A stretch of 64,000 bases of DNA, taken from the NCBI GenBank assembly GCA_028288765.1, contig JAQGHQ010000496.1, positions 1-64,000 of the forward strand, written 5' to 3'. The notes under the pieces are model-generated. The model was not told where the DNA came from and did not search any database. It saw only the letters and a list, made by a program, of their open reading frames with translations. This DNA comes from Gemmataceae bacterium. Its GTDB lineage: Bacteria > Planctomycetota > Planctomycetia > Gemmatales > Gemmataceae. Shown here piece after piece: positions 42,398 to 50,951 of this stretch. How positions within the stretch are numbered: position 1 is the stretch's first letter; each line of letters begins with the position of its first letter. Both the position numbers and the translations under genes were made by a program.

Positions 42398-43997
42398 CGG
42401 TCGGCCCTCGGAGGCGGGATGTAGTAGGACAAGCGGCTTCGCACTGGCCCGGGATCGACCCCGCGCAGGGGTTTACGGTCCGGCACGGCTTCCCCTCCTC
42501 GTAAAGCTTGAGTCGTTCGCTGTATGCCTCCCCTCGCCGCTCCCGGCATCCCGGGGCGGCAAGCGCCGCCTTCTGCCACCGGACGGCTTCCTCGAACTGG
42601 CCGTTCTCGGCGTAGGCCGCCGCGAGGGCGCCCAAACATGCGAAGTCACCCCACTGGGTCAACTCACAGGCGGTTTTGGCGTCCGCAAAGGCTTTCGCAA
42701 CGTCCCGGTATTTGCCGTCCGGACATGCCGCCCGCAACCACGCTCGACCGGCCAACGGGTGCGAGTTCGTGGGGGTCAGCCGGATGGCCTCGTCATAGTC
42801 GGCAAGAGCCAACTCGAACTGCGTCTGCAGCATCCGGGCGAAACCTCGGTTGCCGAAGACCGCGCTGACTTTCGAGTTCAGCCTGGCGGCCTCGGTGTAA
42901 TCCGCGATTGCCCCGTCCAAATCCCCGCGGGCCCGTCGGACAATCCCGCGGTTATAGAACGCTTCAAATTTGCTCGGGTCGAGGCGGATGGCGTCGCCGT
43001 AATCCTGAATTGCCTTGTCCAGCTCCCCCTTCTCCCTCCACACGATGCCCCGGTTGAGGTACGCACCCGCGAGGTGGGGGTTCAGCCGAATCGCCTCGGT
43101 GTAGTCCGCCAAAGCCTTGTCCAAGTCATGCTTGATCTTCCACGCGAAGCCCCGGTAATAGAAGACATCCGCATGTTTTGGGTTGAGGCGGAGGGCCTCG
43201 GTGTAATCCTGGATGGCTTCGTCCAGTTCCCTCCGGATGACCCGGACGTTCGCCCGGCCGACCAGCGGGAACGGGGCCCCCGGGTCGAGGCGGATGACTT
43301 CACCGTAATCCTGGATGGCCTTGCCCAGCTCTCCTTTGGCCTGCCAGACGACGGCCCGGTCGGCGTACGTGCCCGCGAGTCGGGGGTTCAGCCGGAGTGC
43401 CTCGGTGTAGTCCGCGATCGCTCTGTCCGGTTCGCCCTTAATCTTCCACGCCAAGCCCCGGGCCAGGAACGCTTCGGTCAGTCTTGGATTCAGTCGGATG
43501 GCCTCGGTGCAATCCCGGATTGCACCGTCGAGATCCCCGCGGTCCCGTCGGATAATGCCCCGGCCGATGAGCGGATTCGCGAACCCGGGGTTGAGCCGAA
43601 TGGCCTCTTCAAAATCCCGGAGGGCCTTCTCTGGTTCTCCTTTGGCAAACCAGCTACCGCCCCGGTTGTTGAAGGGGATCGCCTCCGCGGGGTTCAGGCG
43701 GATGGCCTGGTCGAAGTCGTGGATGGCCTCGTCGAACTTTCCCTTGGCATTCCAGCAAAGCCCCCGGTCCGAATACACCTTGGCGTTCCCCGGGTCGAAT
43801 CGGAGTACCTGATCGTAAGCCTGAATGGCCTCGTCGATCTTTCCTCGGGCCTGGCAGGCGATGGCCTGTTGTAGGAACCCTTCGCTGCACCGCTTGAGAA
43901 ACCCCCCCGCCTCCGGGGGGTCGGCGGAGAGAGCCCGTCCGAACATGACAGACCACGCCACGCCGACGAGGGCAAGAAGTGATTTGCGGACCAGCAT
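42210..43997 (-). CDS. TPR repeat protein with signal peptide and suspect C-terminal extension
   Basis: This 595-residue protein has an N-terminal signal peptide (MLVRKSLLALVGVAWSVMFG) and about eleven TPR units, such as YDQVLRFDPGNAKVYSDRGL and YTEAIRLNPHLAGAYLNRGI, from residue about 45 to 440. A short further helical part follows (EAVRWQKAALAAPGCRERRG). From about residue 515 the sequence becomes Arg/Pro-rich and runs 188 bases into the GNAT gene. A one-base frame change near 42480 would give a normal stop (R-A-G-P-stop), so a frameshift is likely. The TPR part is probably a secreted scaffold. Confidence 0.7.
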   Translation of the reverse strand: MLVRKSLLALVGVAWSVMFGRALSADPPEAGGFLKRCSEGFLQQAIACQARGKIDEAIQAYDQVLRFDPGNAKVYSDRGLCWNAKGKFDEAIHDFDQAIRLNPAEAIPFNNRGGSWFAKGEPEKALRDFEEAIRLNPGFANPLIGRGIIRRDRGDLDGAIRDCTEAIRLNPRLTEAFLARGLAWKIKGEPDRAIADYTEALRLNPRLAGTYADRAVVWQAKGELGKAIQDYGEVIRLDPGAPFPLVGRANVRVIRRELDEAIQDYTEALRLNPKHADVFYYRGFAWKIKHDLDKALADYTEAIRLNPHLAGAYLNRGIVWREKGELDKAIQDYGDAIRLDPSKFEAFYNRGIVRRARGDLDGAIADYTEAARLNSKVSAVFGNRGFARMLQTQFELALADYDEAIRLTPTNSHPLAGRAWLRAACPDGKYRDVAKAFADAKTACELTQWGDFACLGALAAAYAENGQFEEAVRWQKAALAAPGCRERRGEAYSERLKLYEEGKPCRTVNPCAGSIPGQCEAACPTTSRLRGPTDGDHRPGPDRPVGPARTARRGPPRRAPGRGRRRPDLGAHDLTRPGAGVRRVVRQLPHPAGGR

Positions 43998-44141
43998 GGG
44001 CGTCCCTCCGGGTCGTGTGACCCGGGGGTATACCAGCGGGGCTCGGTCTCGCCAAGACGGACCAGCGATCGAACGTTGGCCGGTCGGCCTTACCGGATGT
44101 CGATCAGCGACCAGCTGTCTCCGCGGCCGGCACAGCCGGCC

Positions 44142-44975
44142 CTACTCGTCCGTCGGTCGCGGGCGGTTGCCCCAGTGCGGCGGCGGCTCACCGGCCGCCA
44201 CCACCCCCTTCTCGTCCCACCCGAGATAGGCCCGTACTTCGCCCGGGGTGTACCGCAGGGTCAGCCCGCACCGCCGGCGGGCCGACGTGTTCGCCTCCGA
44301 CCCGTGCAACAGCAGGTCGGAGTGGACCGACGCCTCGCCGGCCTTCAGCGCCACGTCCACCGGCGCGCCGAACCGGTCCACGTCCGGCACCGTCTGGTTC
44401 AGCACGTTGCTCTCGTCGGTCTCGCTCAGCTGCCAGGTGAGGTGGCCGAGGACGTGCGTCCCGGGGATGTACCGCATGTTCGCGTTATCCGGGTCCGCGT
44501 CGTCGACCGCCAGCCACACGGTCACCGCCTTCGACGGGGTGAGCGGCCAGTAGCTCGCGTCCTGGTGCCAGCTCACCATTTTCCCGTCGCCCGGCATCTT
44601 GCAGAAGAAGTGCGACCCCCAGCCGACCACGCTCGGGCCGAGCAGGTCCGACACGATCCCGACCACCCGCGGGTTCGTGAGCACGTCCCACACCCGGCTG
44701 TGCCGCAGGTGGGCGGAGCTGATCGAGTAGCTGTCCTTCCCCTCGGCCGTGTACCGGGCCAGGAGCCCGTCGAAGTACCGGCGGAGGTCGGCGATTTCGG
44801 CGGCGGAGAAGACGCGGAGCGGCATCAGGTAGCCGTCGCGGTTGAACCGGGCGATCTGGTCCGGGGTGAGCACCTTCGGGGCGGGGTTCGTACACGGGTG
44901 GAACGACAGGTCGCGGGTCGTCGCGCCGAGTTCGTCCTGCCCGGGGACGGCCTTGAACGTGGTCGGGGGGTTCAT
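44142..44975 (-). CDS. Phytanoyl-CoA dioxygenase family protein
   Basis: This 277-residue Fe(II)/2-oxoglutarate oxygenase has the iron-binding triad H137, D139 (VSWHQDASYW) and a distal His (H224, VHSDLLLHGSEANTS), with arginines (SARRRCGLTLRY) suited to bind 2-oxoglutarate. RYIPGTHVLGHLTW is the typical double-stranded-helix core. Family substrates range from phytanoyl-CoA to ectoine and secondary metabolites; none can be assigned. The ATG at 44975 gives the expected N-terminus. The neighbours do not form an obvious pathway. Confidence 0.88.
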   Translation of the reverse strand: MNPPTTFKAVPGQDELGATTRDLSFHPCTNPAPKVLTPDQIARFNRDGYLMPLRVFSAAEIADLRRYFDGLLARYTAEGKDSYSISSAHLRHSRVWDVLTNPRVVGIVSDLLGPSVVGWGSHFFCKMPGDGKMVSWHQDASYWPLTPSKAVTVWLAVDDADPDNANMRYIPGTHVLGHLTWQLSETDESNVLNQTVPDVDRFGAPVDVALKAGEASVHSDLLLHGSEANTSARRRCGLTLRYTPGEVRAYLGWDEKGVVAAGEPPPHWGNRPRPTDE

Positions 44976-45089
44976 CGCGGGGGGTTCCGGGAGGGGTTCG
45001 TCCGGTCGCGGGCATTGTAGCCCCGGCCGGCACGGTCTACGATGGCGGCGCACCCCGAAGTTTCACACCCGCCCCGGGGAGGGCCTCCG

Positions 45090-45734
45090 ATGAACCCGGA
45101 CCCCGACCTGTTCGCACTGGACGAGATCCCCGAGGACGCCCGGGCCGCGGTGGACGAGGCCGAGCGCGCGGTGGCCGCCGTCCGGGACCGGGCCGAGCGG
45201 CGGGTCGCCGCGATCCGCGACCAGGTGGAGCAGGAGTGCGCGGCGGTCCGGGACCGGGCGGAGGCCGAGGTCGCGGGCGTCCAGCAGGACACGACCCGGG
45301 AACTGGCCCCGCTCGTCCGGCACCTGCTTGAGACCCTCCGCGGGTTGCAGGAGCGGTACGCCCGGGACGGGAAGCTGGACGAGGCGCTGGCGATCCGGGC
45401 CCGGGTCCGCCAGCTCCGGGGCGACCTGCTCGGGGTGCGGCCCGACCCCGGGAACCTCGTCGAGTTCGGCCCGGCGGAGGTCGGCCGCCACTTCCTGTTC
45501 GAGGTGGTCGGGCGGACCGACGGGAGCGTCTGGGGGACGGACGCCTACACCGCCGACAGCCGGCTCGCCGCCGCGGCGGTCCACGCCGGCGCGGTCCGGG
45601 TCGGGGAACGGGGGCTCGTCCGGGTGACGATCCTCGACGGGACCGCGCGGGAGTACACCGGGACCACTCATAACGAGGTGTCGTCCTACGACTACGCGGC
45701 GTACCCGGTCGCGTTCCGGGTCGAACGGGTCTGA
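45090..45734 (+). CDS. Coiled-coil protein with LCCL domain
   Basis: This 214-residue protein is coiled-coil rich from about 15 to 110 (AERAVAAVRDRAERRVAAIR and similar heptads). A C-terminal LCCL domain from about 128 shows GSVWGTDAYTADSRLAAAAV and VHAGAVRVGERGLVRVTILD. LCCL domains are best known from extracellular eukaryotic proteins and are also common in planctomycetes. No signal peptide is seen. The start at 45090 has a GGGGAGGG ribosome-binding site. It lies just before the split tRNA gene; there is no reason to link them. Confidence 0.8.
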   Translation: MNPDPDLFALDEIPEDARAAVDEAERAVAAVRDRAERRVAAIRDQVEQECAAVRDRAEAEVAGVQQDTTRELAPLVRHLLETLRGLQERYARDGKLDEALAIRARVRQLRGDLLGVRPDPGNLVEFGPAEVGRHFLFEVVGRTDGSVWGTDAYTADSRLAAAAVHAGAVRVGERGLVRVTILDGTAREYTGTTHNEVSSYDYAAYPVAFRVERV

Positions 45735-45775
45735 AGAAATGCGGAATGCGGAATGGAAGACATCCGCACGACGCA

Positions 45776-45804
45776 TTGAAGCCCCGGGGTCAGGGTTCTA
45801 GCAT
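45776..45804 (+). promoter_or_regulatory. Promoter candidate for the tRNA-Lys gene
   Basis: TTGAAG at 45776-45781, 17-base spacer, TAGCAT at 45799-45804; the tRNA begins 10 bases later at 45814. A short run of AATGCGGA units (45740-45756) lies upstream. Confidence 0.45.
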
Positions 45805-45813
45805 GAAACGCAT

Positions 45814-46127
45814 GAGCCGGTAGCTCAGTCGGTAGAGCAGCGGACTTCAGTCGGAGTGCCCGGGCCGGGAGGTCCGAGGTAGAACCGCTCCATATGCTGG
45901 AACCCCCTGAGAGCCGTCGGTACGCACCCCGTGCGTGACAACCCGCCGGATTGGGCAATCAGCAGGAAAGACCGGCTTCGGCCGGAATCCTCAGAGACTT
46001 GACGAGCGGCTCCCGACCGGCCCCGGCCGGGGGAGATGGTAAAGTCCAGACCGCAACGGTGACGGCGGGCGAAAGCCCGTGCGGTAGGTTAATCCGCTGG
46101 TCGTGGGTTCGAGTCCCACCCGGCTCA
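45814..46127 (+). tRNA. tRNA-Lys(UUU), split by a group I intron
   Basis: The 5' exon is 45814-45847 and the 3' exon 46089-46127; joined they give exactly 73 bases. The acceptor stem GAGCCGG pairs with CCGGCTC, the D stem GCTC with GAGC, the anticodon stem GCGGA with TCCGC, and the T stem GTGGG with CCCAC around TTCGAGT. Discriminator is A, and CCA is not encoded. The anticodon loop becomes C-U-U-U-U-A-A, anticodon UUU (Lys). Without removing the insert, the loop reads CUUCA and would be misread as anticodon UCA. A promoter candidate lies upstream at 45776. Confidence 0.93.
45848..46088 (+). ncRNA. Group I intron in tRNA-Lys(UUU), 241 bases
   Basis: The intron splits the anticodon between U34 and U35. 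P1 pairs the exon end ACUU with GAGU (45854-45857) so that the splice-site U faces G, as group I introns require; the intron ends in G (46088). P7 pairs GACUU (45996-46000, in the R-like TCAGAGACTTGACGAGC) with AAGUC (46042-46046, in the S-like GATGGTAAAGTCC). A UUCG-capped hairpin (CCGGCTTCGGCCGG) is at about 45972-45985. There is no open reading frame inside, so no homing endonuclease. The layout resembles the short IC3-type introns in bacterial tRNA genes. Confidence 0.92.
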
Positions 46128-46362
46128 CTTGGTCGTGTGTACAGTAAGTGTCAGGAGATGACACCAGAGGACTAAACGCCTGGATTTCCAGCGTTTCGCT
46201 CTCCGGTGTCGTTTCCTGTCGCTTGCTGCCGGTTCCTGAATGCACCGCTTTTTGCGCCACCACTGCACCGCCCTGCACGGCCTTCTCAAAGTCGGCGGTT
46301 CACGGCGGCCCTGGAACTCGATCTCGCCCCCGGTTGCCGCCCGACGCGATCGGCGGGACCCG

Positions 46363-47589
46363 CTACTCCCGCACGAGCAGCCCCATCGCCTGCCGGAGCT
46401 TCGCCTCGGCGATCTTCCAGTCGGACGCGGCCTTGAGCAGGTCGCCCTGTGACTTGAGCAGTTCGAGCTTCGCCTTCGTCAGGTCCGCGGTCACCTGCTG
46501 ACCGGCCTCCGCCCGCTTCTCGATCTCCTGGAGCCGCGCCGCCAGCCGCCGGACCTCGGCCGCCTTCGCCGTCGCCGCGGCCCGGTGCCCGCGGAGGGTC
46601 AACACCGCCGCCCGGATCTCCGCCTCCGCCTGCCGTTCCCTCGTGGTCAGCATCGACGCCACCTGGCGCCGGGTCGTCTCCCGCCGGTCCTTCGCCTTGG
46701 TGGGCAGGAGGAGCAGGCCGACTATGGGGTTCGTCTTCAGGCGGGCGAGCAGCGGGCTCACCTGGGCCAGCAACGCCTGCGCAAGGTCGTCCGCGGCCTT
46801 GCCGTTGTCCGACAGAAGCGCTCGGAGCAGGTTCAGGTCGGGGCGGTAGTGCAGCCCGGTGCGGACCGCCTGGTCGGGGTCCACGTCGTCGGGGCGGACG
46901 CGGAGCGGGTCGTCGGGCCAGAGCGGGAGCGGGTCGCCCGGGTCGAGCTCGAGCCGCGCCCGGAGCCCCGCGTCGAGCGCCCCGAGCCCGGCTTCGAGCT
47001 GGGCGATCTGGGCCTCGGTGTCGAGCACCTGGACCCGCAGCGCGTCGACCCCGGCCCGGTCGCTGAGCCCCCGGCGGAGGGCCTCCTCGGCGGCCGCGAA
47101 CTGCGTCCGCAGTTCGGCGTGGGCCCGGGCGAGCAGGTCGTACTGCCCCTCGGCCCGGGCCAGCTGGTAGAACTGTTCAAGCGCCTCGCCCGCGGACCGG
47201 TTCCGGCTATCGTCCGCCGCGTACCCCCGCACGAGCCGGCCGATCTGGGCCTCGTCCGCCTTCGGCTTCAGCGGGTGGAGGTGGGGGTGATTCGGGGCCG
47301 TGTTGTCGGGGTGGTTGTCGAGGTCGTCGGCGAACGGGGCGCTGCGGATCGCCAGCGTTTGGCAGTCGCAGGCGGTCAACCGGTGGTATTGTGGGGGCCG
47401 GCCTTCGAGCCGCCCCGGGGTGTCGGTCGGCAACCCGGACACGTCCGCCTCGACGGCGGCCCGGGGGACGACGGGCAGGTGCGGGGCCGGCTTCGGCGGC
47501 GGGCAGGTGCGGGTGAAGTGAGAATGACACCCGGCCGCGGCGACGGCGAGTACAACCCAACCCGCGTGTGTGGTCGCGCCCCAGCGCAT
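46363..47589 (-). CDS. TolC-family outer-membrane efflux lipoprotein
   Basis: This 408-residue protein has a lipoprotein signal with lipobox AAAGC (WVVLAVAAAGC). A long alpha-helical, coiled-coil mature part with two repeats follows (EQFYQLARAEGQYDLLARAH; QVLDTEAQIAQLEAGLGALD; AAATAKAAEVRRLAARLQEI), the pattern of TolC/OprM outer-membrane channel subunits. It may be a degenerate or atypical member, since the barrel strands are weak. The ATG at 47589 opens the signal; longer frames run into the phosphorylase region. A 10-base G run (47614-47623, G on the coding strand) lies 24 bases before the start. Confidence 0.75.
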   Translation of the reverse strand: MRWGATTHAGWVVLAVAAAGCHSHFTRTCPPPKPAPHLPVVPRAAVEADVSGLPTDTPGRLEGRPPQYHRLTACDCQTLAIRSAPFADDLDNHPDNTAPNHPHLHPLKPKADEAQIGRLVRGYAADDSRNRSAGEALEQFYQLARAEGQYDLLARAHAELRTQFAAAEEALRRGLSDRAGVDALRVQVLDTEAQIAQLEAGLGALDAGLRARLELDPGDPLPLWPDDPLRVRPDDVDPDQAVRTGLHYRPDLNLLRALLSDNGKAADDLAQALLAQVSPLLARLKTNPIVGLLLLPTKAKDRRETTRRQVASMLTTRERQAEAEIRAAVLTLRGHRAAATAKAAEVRRLAARLQEIEKRAEAGQQVTADLTKAKLELLKSQGDLLKAASDWKIAEAKLRQAMGLLVRE

Positions 47590-47613
47590 CGCCGCCCCCG
47601 CGGTGGAATAGTG

Positions 47614-47623
47614 CCCCCCCCCC
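47614..47623 (-). promoter_or_regulatory. G10 tract upstream of the TolC-like gene
   Basis: Ten C on the plus strand (G on the coding strand of the TolC-like gene) lie 24-34 bases before its start codon. Tracts of this length slip easily and could change expression, but I see no promoter boxes that would let me say how. Confidence 0.35.
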
Positions 47624-47687
47624 ACTAGGATCGGCACAATCGGGGCAGTCGCTACAGTCGAAGAAAATGATCGGGCCCACGGCGGGT

Positions 47688-50234
47688 TCATTCCCGGCCC
47701 GGCAGGGTGCCCTCGGGCCGCAGCTCGTTGACGTCCTCGACCGGCGGGATCGGGCGGAGCCCCCAAATCTCGTCGGCGTACTGGCGGATGGTCCGGTCGC
47801 TGGAGAACCCCGAGGTGCGGGCCACGTTCAGGATCGCCTTGCGGGTCCAGTCGGCCGGGTCGCGGTACGCGGTCGCGGCCCGGTGCTGGGTGGCGACGTA
47901 GTCCTCGAAGTCGGCGAGGAGGAAGTACCGGTCCTCGCCGGTGAGCGTGTCGAACACCCACCGGAACGCCCCCGGCTGGCCGGCGGAAAACCGGTCGCCG
48001 GCGATCGCGTCGAGCACCCGGCGGATCAGCGGCCGGTGCTCGTAGTAGTCGCGCGGGTGGTACGCCCCCTTCCGCCGGAGGTCGTCGATCTCTTCCGCCC
48101 GGAGCCCGAACACGAACACGTTGTCGTCGCCCACGTCCCGCCGGATCTCGATGTTCGCCCCGTCCATCGTCCCGATCGTGAGCGCGCCGTTGAACGCGAA
48201 CTTCATGCACGACGTGCCCGACGCCTCCGTCCCCGCGGTCGAGATCTGCTCGCTCAGGTCGGCCGCCGGGATGATCATCTCGGCCAGCGACACCCGGTAG
48301 TCCGGGAGGAACACGACCTTCAGGAACCCCCGGGTGCGGGGGTCGCGGTTCACCTCCCGGGCGACCGCCTGGACGAGCCGGATGAGCTGCTTCGCCGCCC
48401 AGTACCCGGGGGCCGCCTTCCCGGCGAACAGCACGACCCGGGGGGCCGGCGGCTCCGTCCCGTCCTCCACCATCGTCAGGTACAGGTGGACGACGTGCAG
48501 CAGGTTCATCAGCTGCCGTTTGTACTCGTGGATCCGCTTCACCTGCACGTCGAAGAGGGCGGCCGGGTCGACCACCTGCCGGAGCCGGTCGAGGACGAAG
48601 GCCGCGAGCCGGTCCTTGTTCGCCCGCTTGATCCGCCGGAACTCGTCCCCGAACCCCGCGTCGGCGGCGAGCGGTTCGACCGCCCGGACCCTGTCCATGT
48701 CGGTCACCCAGCCCGGCCCGGCCGTCCGGGTGAGTAGGGCCCCGAGGGCCGGGTTCGCGGTCAGGACCCACCGCCGCGGGGTGACCCCGTTCGTCTTGTT
48801 GTTGAACTTCTCCGGCCAGAGCTGGGCGAAGTCCGGGACGAGCCGGGTGGCGACCAGCCGGCTGTGCAGCTCGGCCACCCCGTTGACCGAATGGCTGCCG
48901 ACGATCGCCAGGTGGGCCATCCGGACCACCTTCCCGTCGGTCTCCTCGATGATCGACATCCGCCGCAGGCGGGCGTCGTCGCCGGGGTACACCTTCGCGA
49001 CCTGGGCGAGGAACCGGCGGTTGATCTCGTAGATGATCTGTAGGTGCCGGGGGAGGACCTTTTCGAGCAGCGGGACCGGCCACCTCTCCAGCGCCTCGGG
49101 CATGAGCGTGTGGTTCGTGTACCCGAACACCCGGGTGACGATATCCCACGCCGCCTCCCACACCATCCCGACCTCGTCCACCAGGTACCGGACCAACTCG
49201 GCCACCGCCAGCGCCGGGTGGGTGTCGTTCAGCTGGACGGCGACGTGGGCGGCGAAGTCGTCGAAGGTGGGGTGGTGCCGCAGGTACCGGCGGACCATGT
49301 CCCGGACCGCGCACGCGACCAGGAAGTACTCCTGGACCAGCCGGAGCTCCCGGCCCTGGGGGATGGCGTCGGACGGGTAGAGGACCTTGGTCACCGTCTC
49401 GGACAGGATCTCGGTCTCGAGCGCGCGGATGTAGTCCCCGGAGTTGAAGAACTCCATGTCCAGCTCGTTGGCCGACCGGGCGGAGTACAGCCGCAGGTAG
49501 TTCACCGTCTGCCCGCCGTACCCGACGATCGGCATGTCGTACGGCACCCCGACCAGGACCTTCCACCCCATCCACATCGGGTTGTACCCGCCGGCCTGGT
49601 CGTGCCCGTGCTCGATGTGCCCGTACACCGGGACGTGGACCCGCTCGCTCGGCCGCTGGATCAGCCACGGGCTGCCGAAGGTGAGCCAGTTCTCCGGCTT
49701 CTCCCGCTGCCCGCGGTCGGCGAGTTCTTGGCGGAACAGGCCGTATTCGTAATTGATCCCGTACCCGTACCCGGGCATGTGGAGGGTGGCGAGGGAGTCG
49801 AGGAAGCAGGCCGCGAGCCGGCCGAGCCCGCCGTTCCCGAGGGCCGCGTCAGGCTCGTCCTCGAGCACGCCGGCGAGGTCGACGTTCAGGCCCGCGAAGA
49901 CCTCCTGCGCGGCCTCGAACAGGCCCATGTTCCGGAGGTTGTTGGCGAGCGACCGGCCGACGAGGAACTCCATCGACAGGTAGGCGAGCCGCTTGCCCCC
50001 GGCGGCGTGGTACCGGCCGCTGGTGGCGACCAGCTGGTCCATCATCCGGTCGCGGACGGCCAGGGCGAGCGCCCGCCACCGCTCGCACGGGTCGAGCCGG
50101 TCGAGCGGCTGGGCGAACTCCCGGCGGGCGTGGGACCGGACGTCGGCCAGGAGGGCTGCCGCCTCCCGGGCGCGGCCGGCGGCTGGTTCGCCGTTGGCGG
50201 ACGCCGGTGCGGTGGTCCGGGGTATGGTCGACAT
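47688..50234 (-). CDS. glgP: Glycogen/starch phosphorylase
   Basis: GlgP cleaves alpha-1,4-glucan with phosphate to release glucose 1-phosphate. At 848 residues it has the usual length. MEFLVGRSLANNLRNMGL is the N-terminal glucan-binding region, AALGNGGLGRLAACFLDSLA the phosphate/PLP domain start, and EASGTSCMKFAFNGALTIGT contains the lysine that binds pyridoxal phosphate. The N-terminal domain lacks an obvious allosteric phosphorylation peptide. It is monocistronic as far as I can see, with the TolC-like gene downstream. Confidence 0.95.
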   Translation of the reverse strand: MSTIPRTTAPASANGEPAAGRAREAAALLADVRSHARREFAQPLDRLDPCERWRALALAVRDRMMDQLVATSGRYHAAGGKRLAYLSMEFLVGRSLANNLRNMGLFEAAQEVFAGLNVDLAGVLEDEPDAALGNGGLGRLAACFLDSLATLHMPGYGYGINYEYGLFRQELADRGQREKPENWLTFGSPWLIQRPSERVHVPVYGHIEHGHDQAGGYNPMWMGWKVLVGVPYDMPIVGYGGQTVNYLRLYSARSANELDMEFFNSGDYIRALETEILSETVTKVLYPSDAIPQGRELRLVQEYFLVACAVRDMVRRYLRHHPTFDDFAAHVAVQLNDTHPALAVAELVRYLVDEVGMVWEAAWDIVTRVFGYTNHTLMPEALERWPVPLLEKVLPRHLQIIYEINRRFLAQVAKVYPGDDARLRRMSIIEETDGKVVRMAHLAIVGSHSVNGVAELHSRLVATRLVPDFAQLWPEKFNNKTNGVTPRRWVLTANPALGALLTRTAGPGWVTDMDRVRAVEPLAADAGFGDEFRRIKRANKDRLAAFVLDRLRQVVDPAALFDVQVKRIHEYKRQLMNLLHVVHLYLTMVEDGTEPPAPRVVLFAGKAAPGYWAAKQLIRLVQAVAREVNRDPRTRGFLKVVFLPDYRVSLAEMIIPAADLSEQISTAGTEASGTSCMKFAFNGALTIGTMDGANIEIRRDVGDDNVFVFGLRAEEIDDLRRKGAYHPRDYYEHRPLIRRVLDAIAGDRFSAGQPGAFRWVFDTLTGEDRYFLLADFEDYVATQHRAATAYRDPADWTRKAILNVARTSGFSSDRTIRQYADEIWGLRPIPPVEDVNELRPEGTLPGRE

Positions 50235-50315
50235 GGGATGTGTCCTCGGGGTCGGTATCAGGTTACCGAATCCCGGGGGAAAGGGCGATGGGTGTGGGCG
50301 GCGTCGGGGCCGGGG

Positions 50316-50929
50316 TCACGGGAGCAGGTCGGCGACCGCGACCGGGGAGTTCGGGGCGGCCAGCGGGGCGATGGCGTCCCCGGGGCCGAGGAAGATGTGG
50401 TGGAAGTAGCTGTGCCCGTGGGCGGCGGCCGGGTCGGGCCGGGGGTCGCGGGACACCAGCAGCCGGCCGTTGACGAGGTCGATTACCCAGTAGTCGGCAA
50501 TGCCCCCCGCCGCGTAGGGTTCGCCTTGACACCGGAGTCGTACGCCAGGGACGTGTCGGCCTCCTCGACGACCAACAAGGCGGTCGTGGGACGGCTCCTG
50601 TTCGTCCTCGGCGAACCGGGGATGACGGCCACGCCCGGTTCGGGGTCCGAAGCCTCCCCGAGGTCGAGGGGGGCTTGCACGCGCACGAAGAACCCCGCCC
50701 CGAAGCCCGCTTCGATCGCTTGTTCGGCGAGTTTGATCGCCGCCACGTGGGGCTCGTTCTGGGGCGACATGAGGACGATCTCTCCGTCGATCAGCATCAC
50801 CCGCCGGTCGCGAAAAAACCCGGACTCGGCCAGCTGGTAATACTCCTCTCGCGTCCACCGCAGTGGCCGCGGCGAATCCCGTCCGGCGGAGAGATCGGCC
50901 GGGGCGGGACACGTCATCAGAGTGGGCAT
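50316..50929 (-). pseudogene. Frameshifted Uma2-family (DUF820) nuclease-like gene
   Basis: The first part, from ATG at 50929 (MPTLMTCPAPADLSAGRDSP), reaches VEEADTSLAYDSGVKAN. Then the reading needs a one-base change near 50513 to continue as YAAGGIADYWVIDLVNGRLL in the next frame. Both sides match Uma2 (the acidic residues in EPGVAVIPG, VVEEAD and the lysine in GVKAN, then YW-x-D), a PD-(D/E)xK-like family common in planctomycetes and cyanobacteria. The gene is broken here or the base is miscalled. Confidence 0.8.
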
Positions 50930-50951
50930 AGCATCGTCCTCCGTAGCCGCC

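Noticed and set aside
45841-45852. Anticodon UCA (selenocysteine-like) in the unspliced tRNA
   Set aside because: The loop CUUCA exists only if the intron is not removed. Splicing gives CUUUUAA with anticodon UUU and a perfect 73-nt tRNA.
45991-46278. Minus-strand open frame containing a GLEPTT-like peptide
   Set aside because: It is the reverse strand of the tRNA 3' exon and intron; such peptides are a well-known artefact of tRNA genes.
46363-49668. A single 1101-codon minus-strand gene
   Set aside because: Its first two thirds are the antisense or off-frame shadow of glycogen phosphorylase; only the last 408 codons from 47589 form a real lipoprotein gene.
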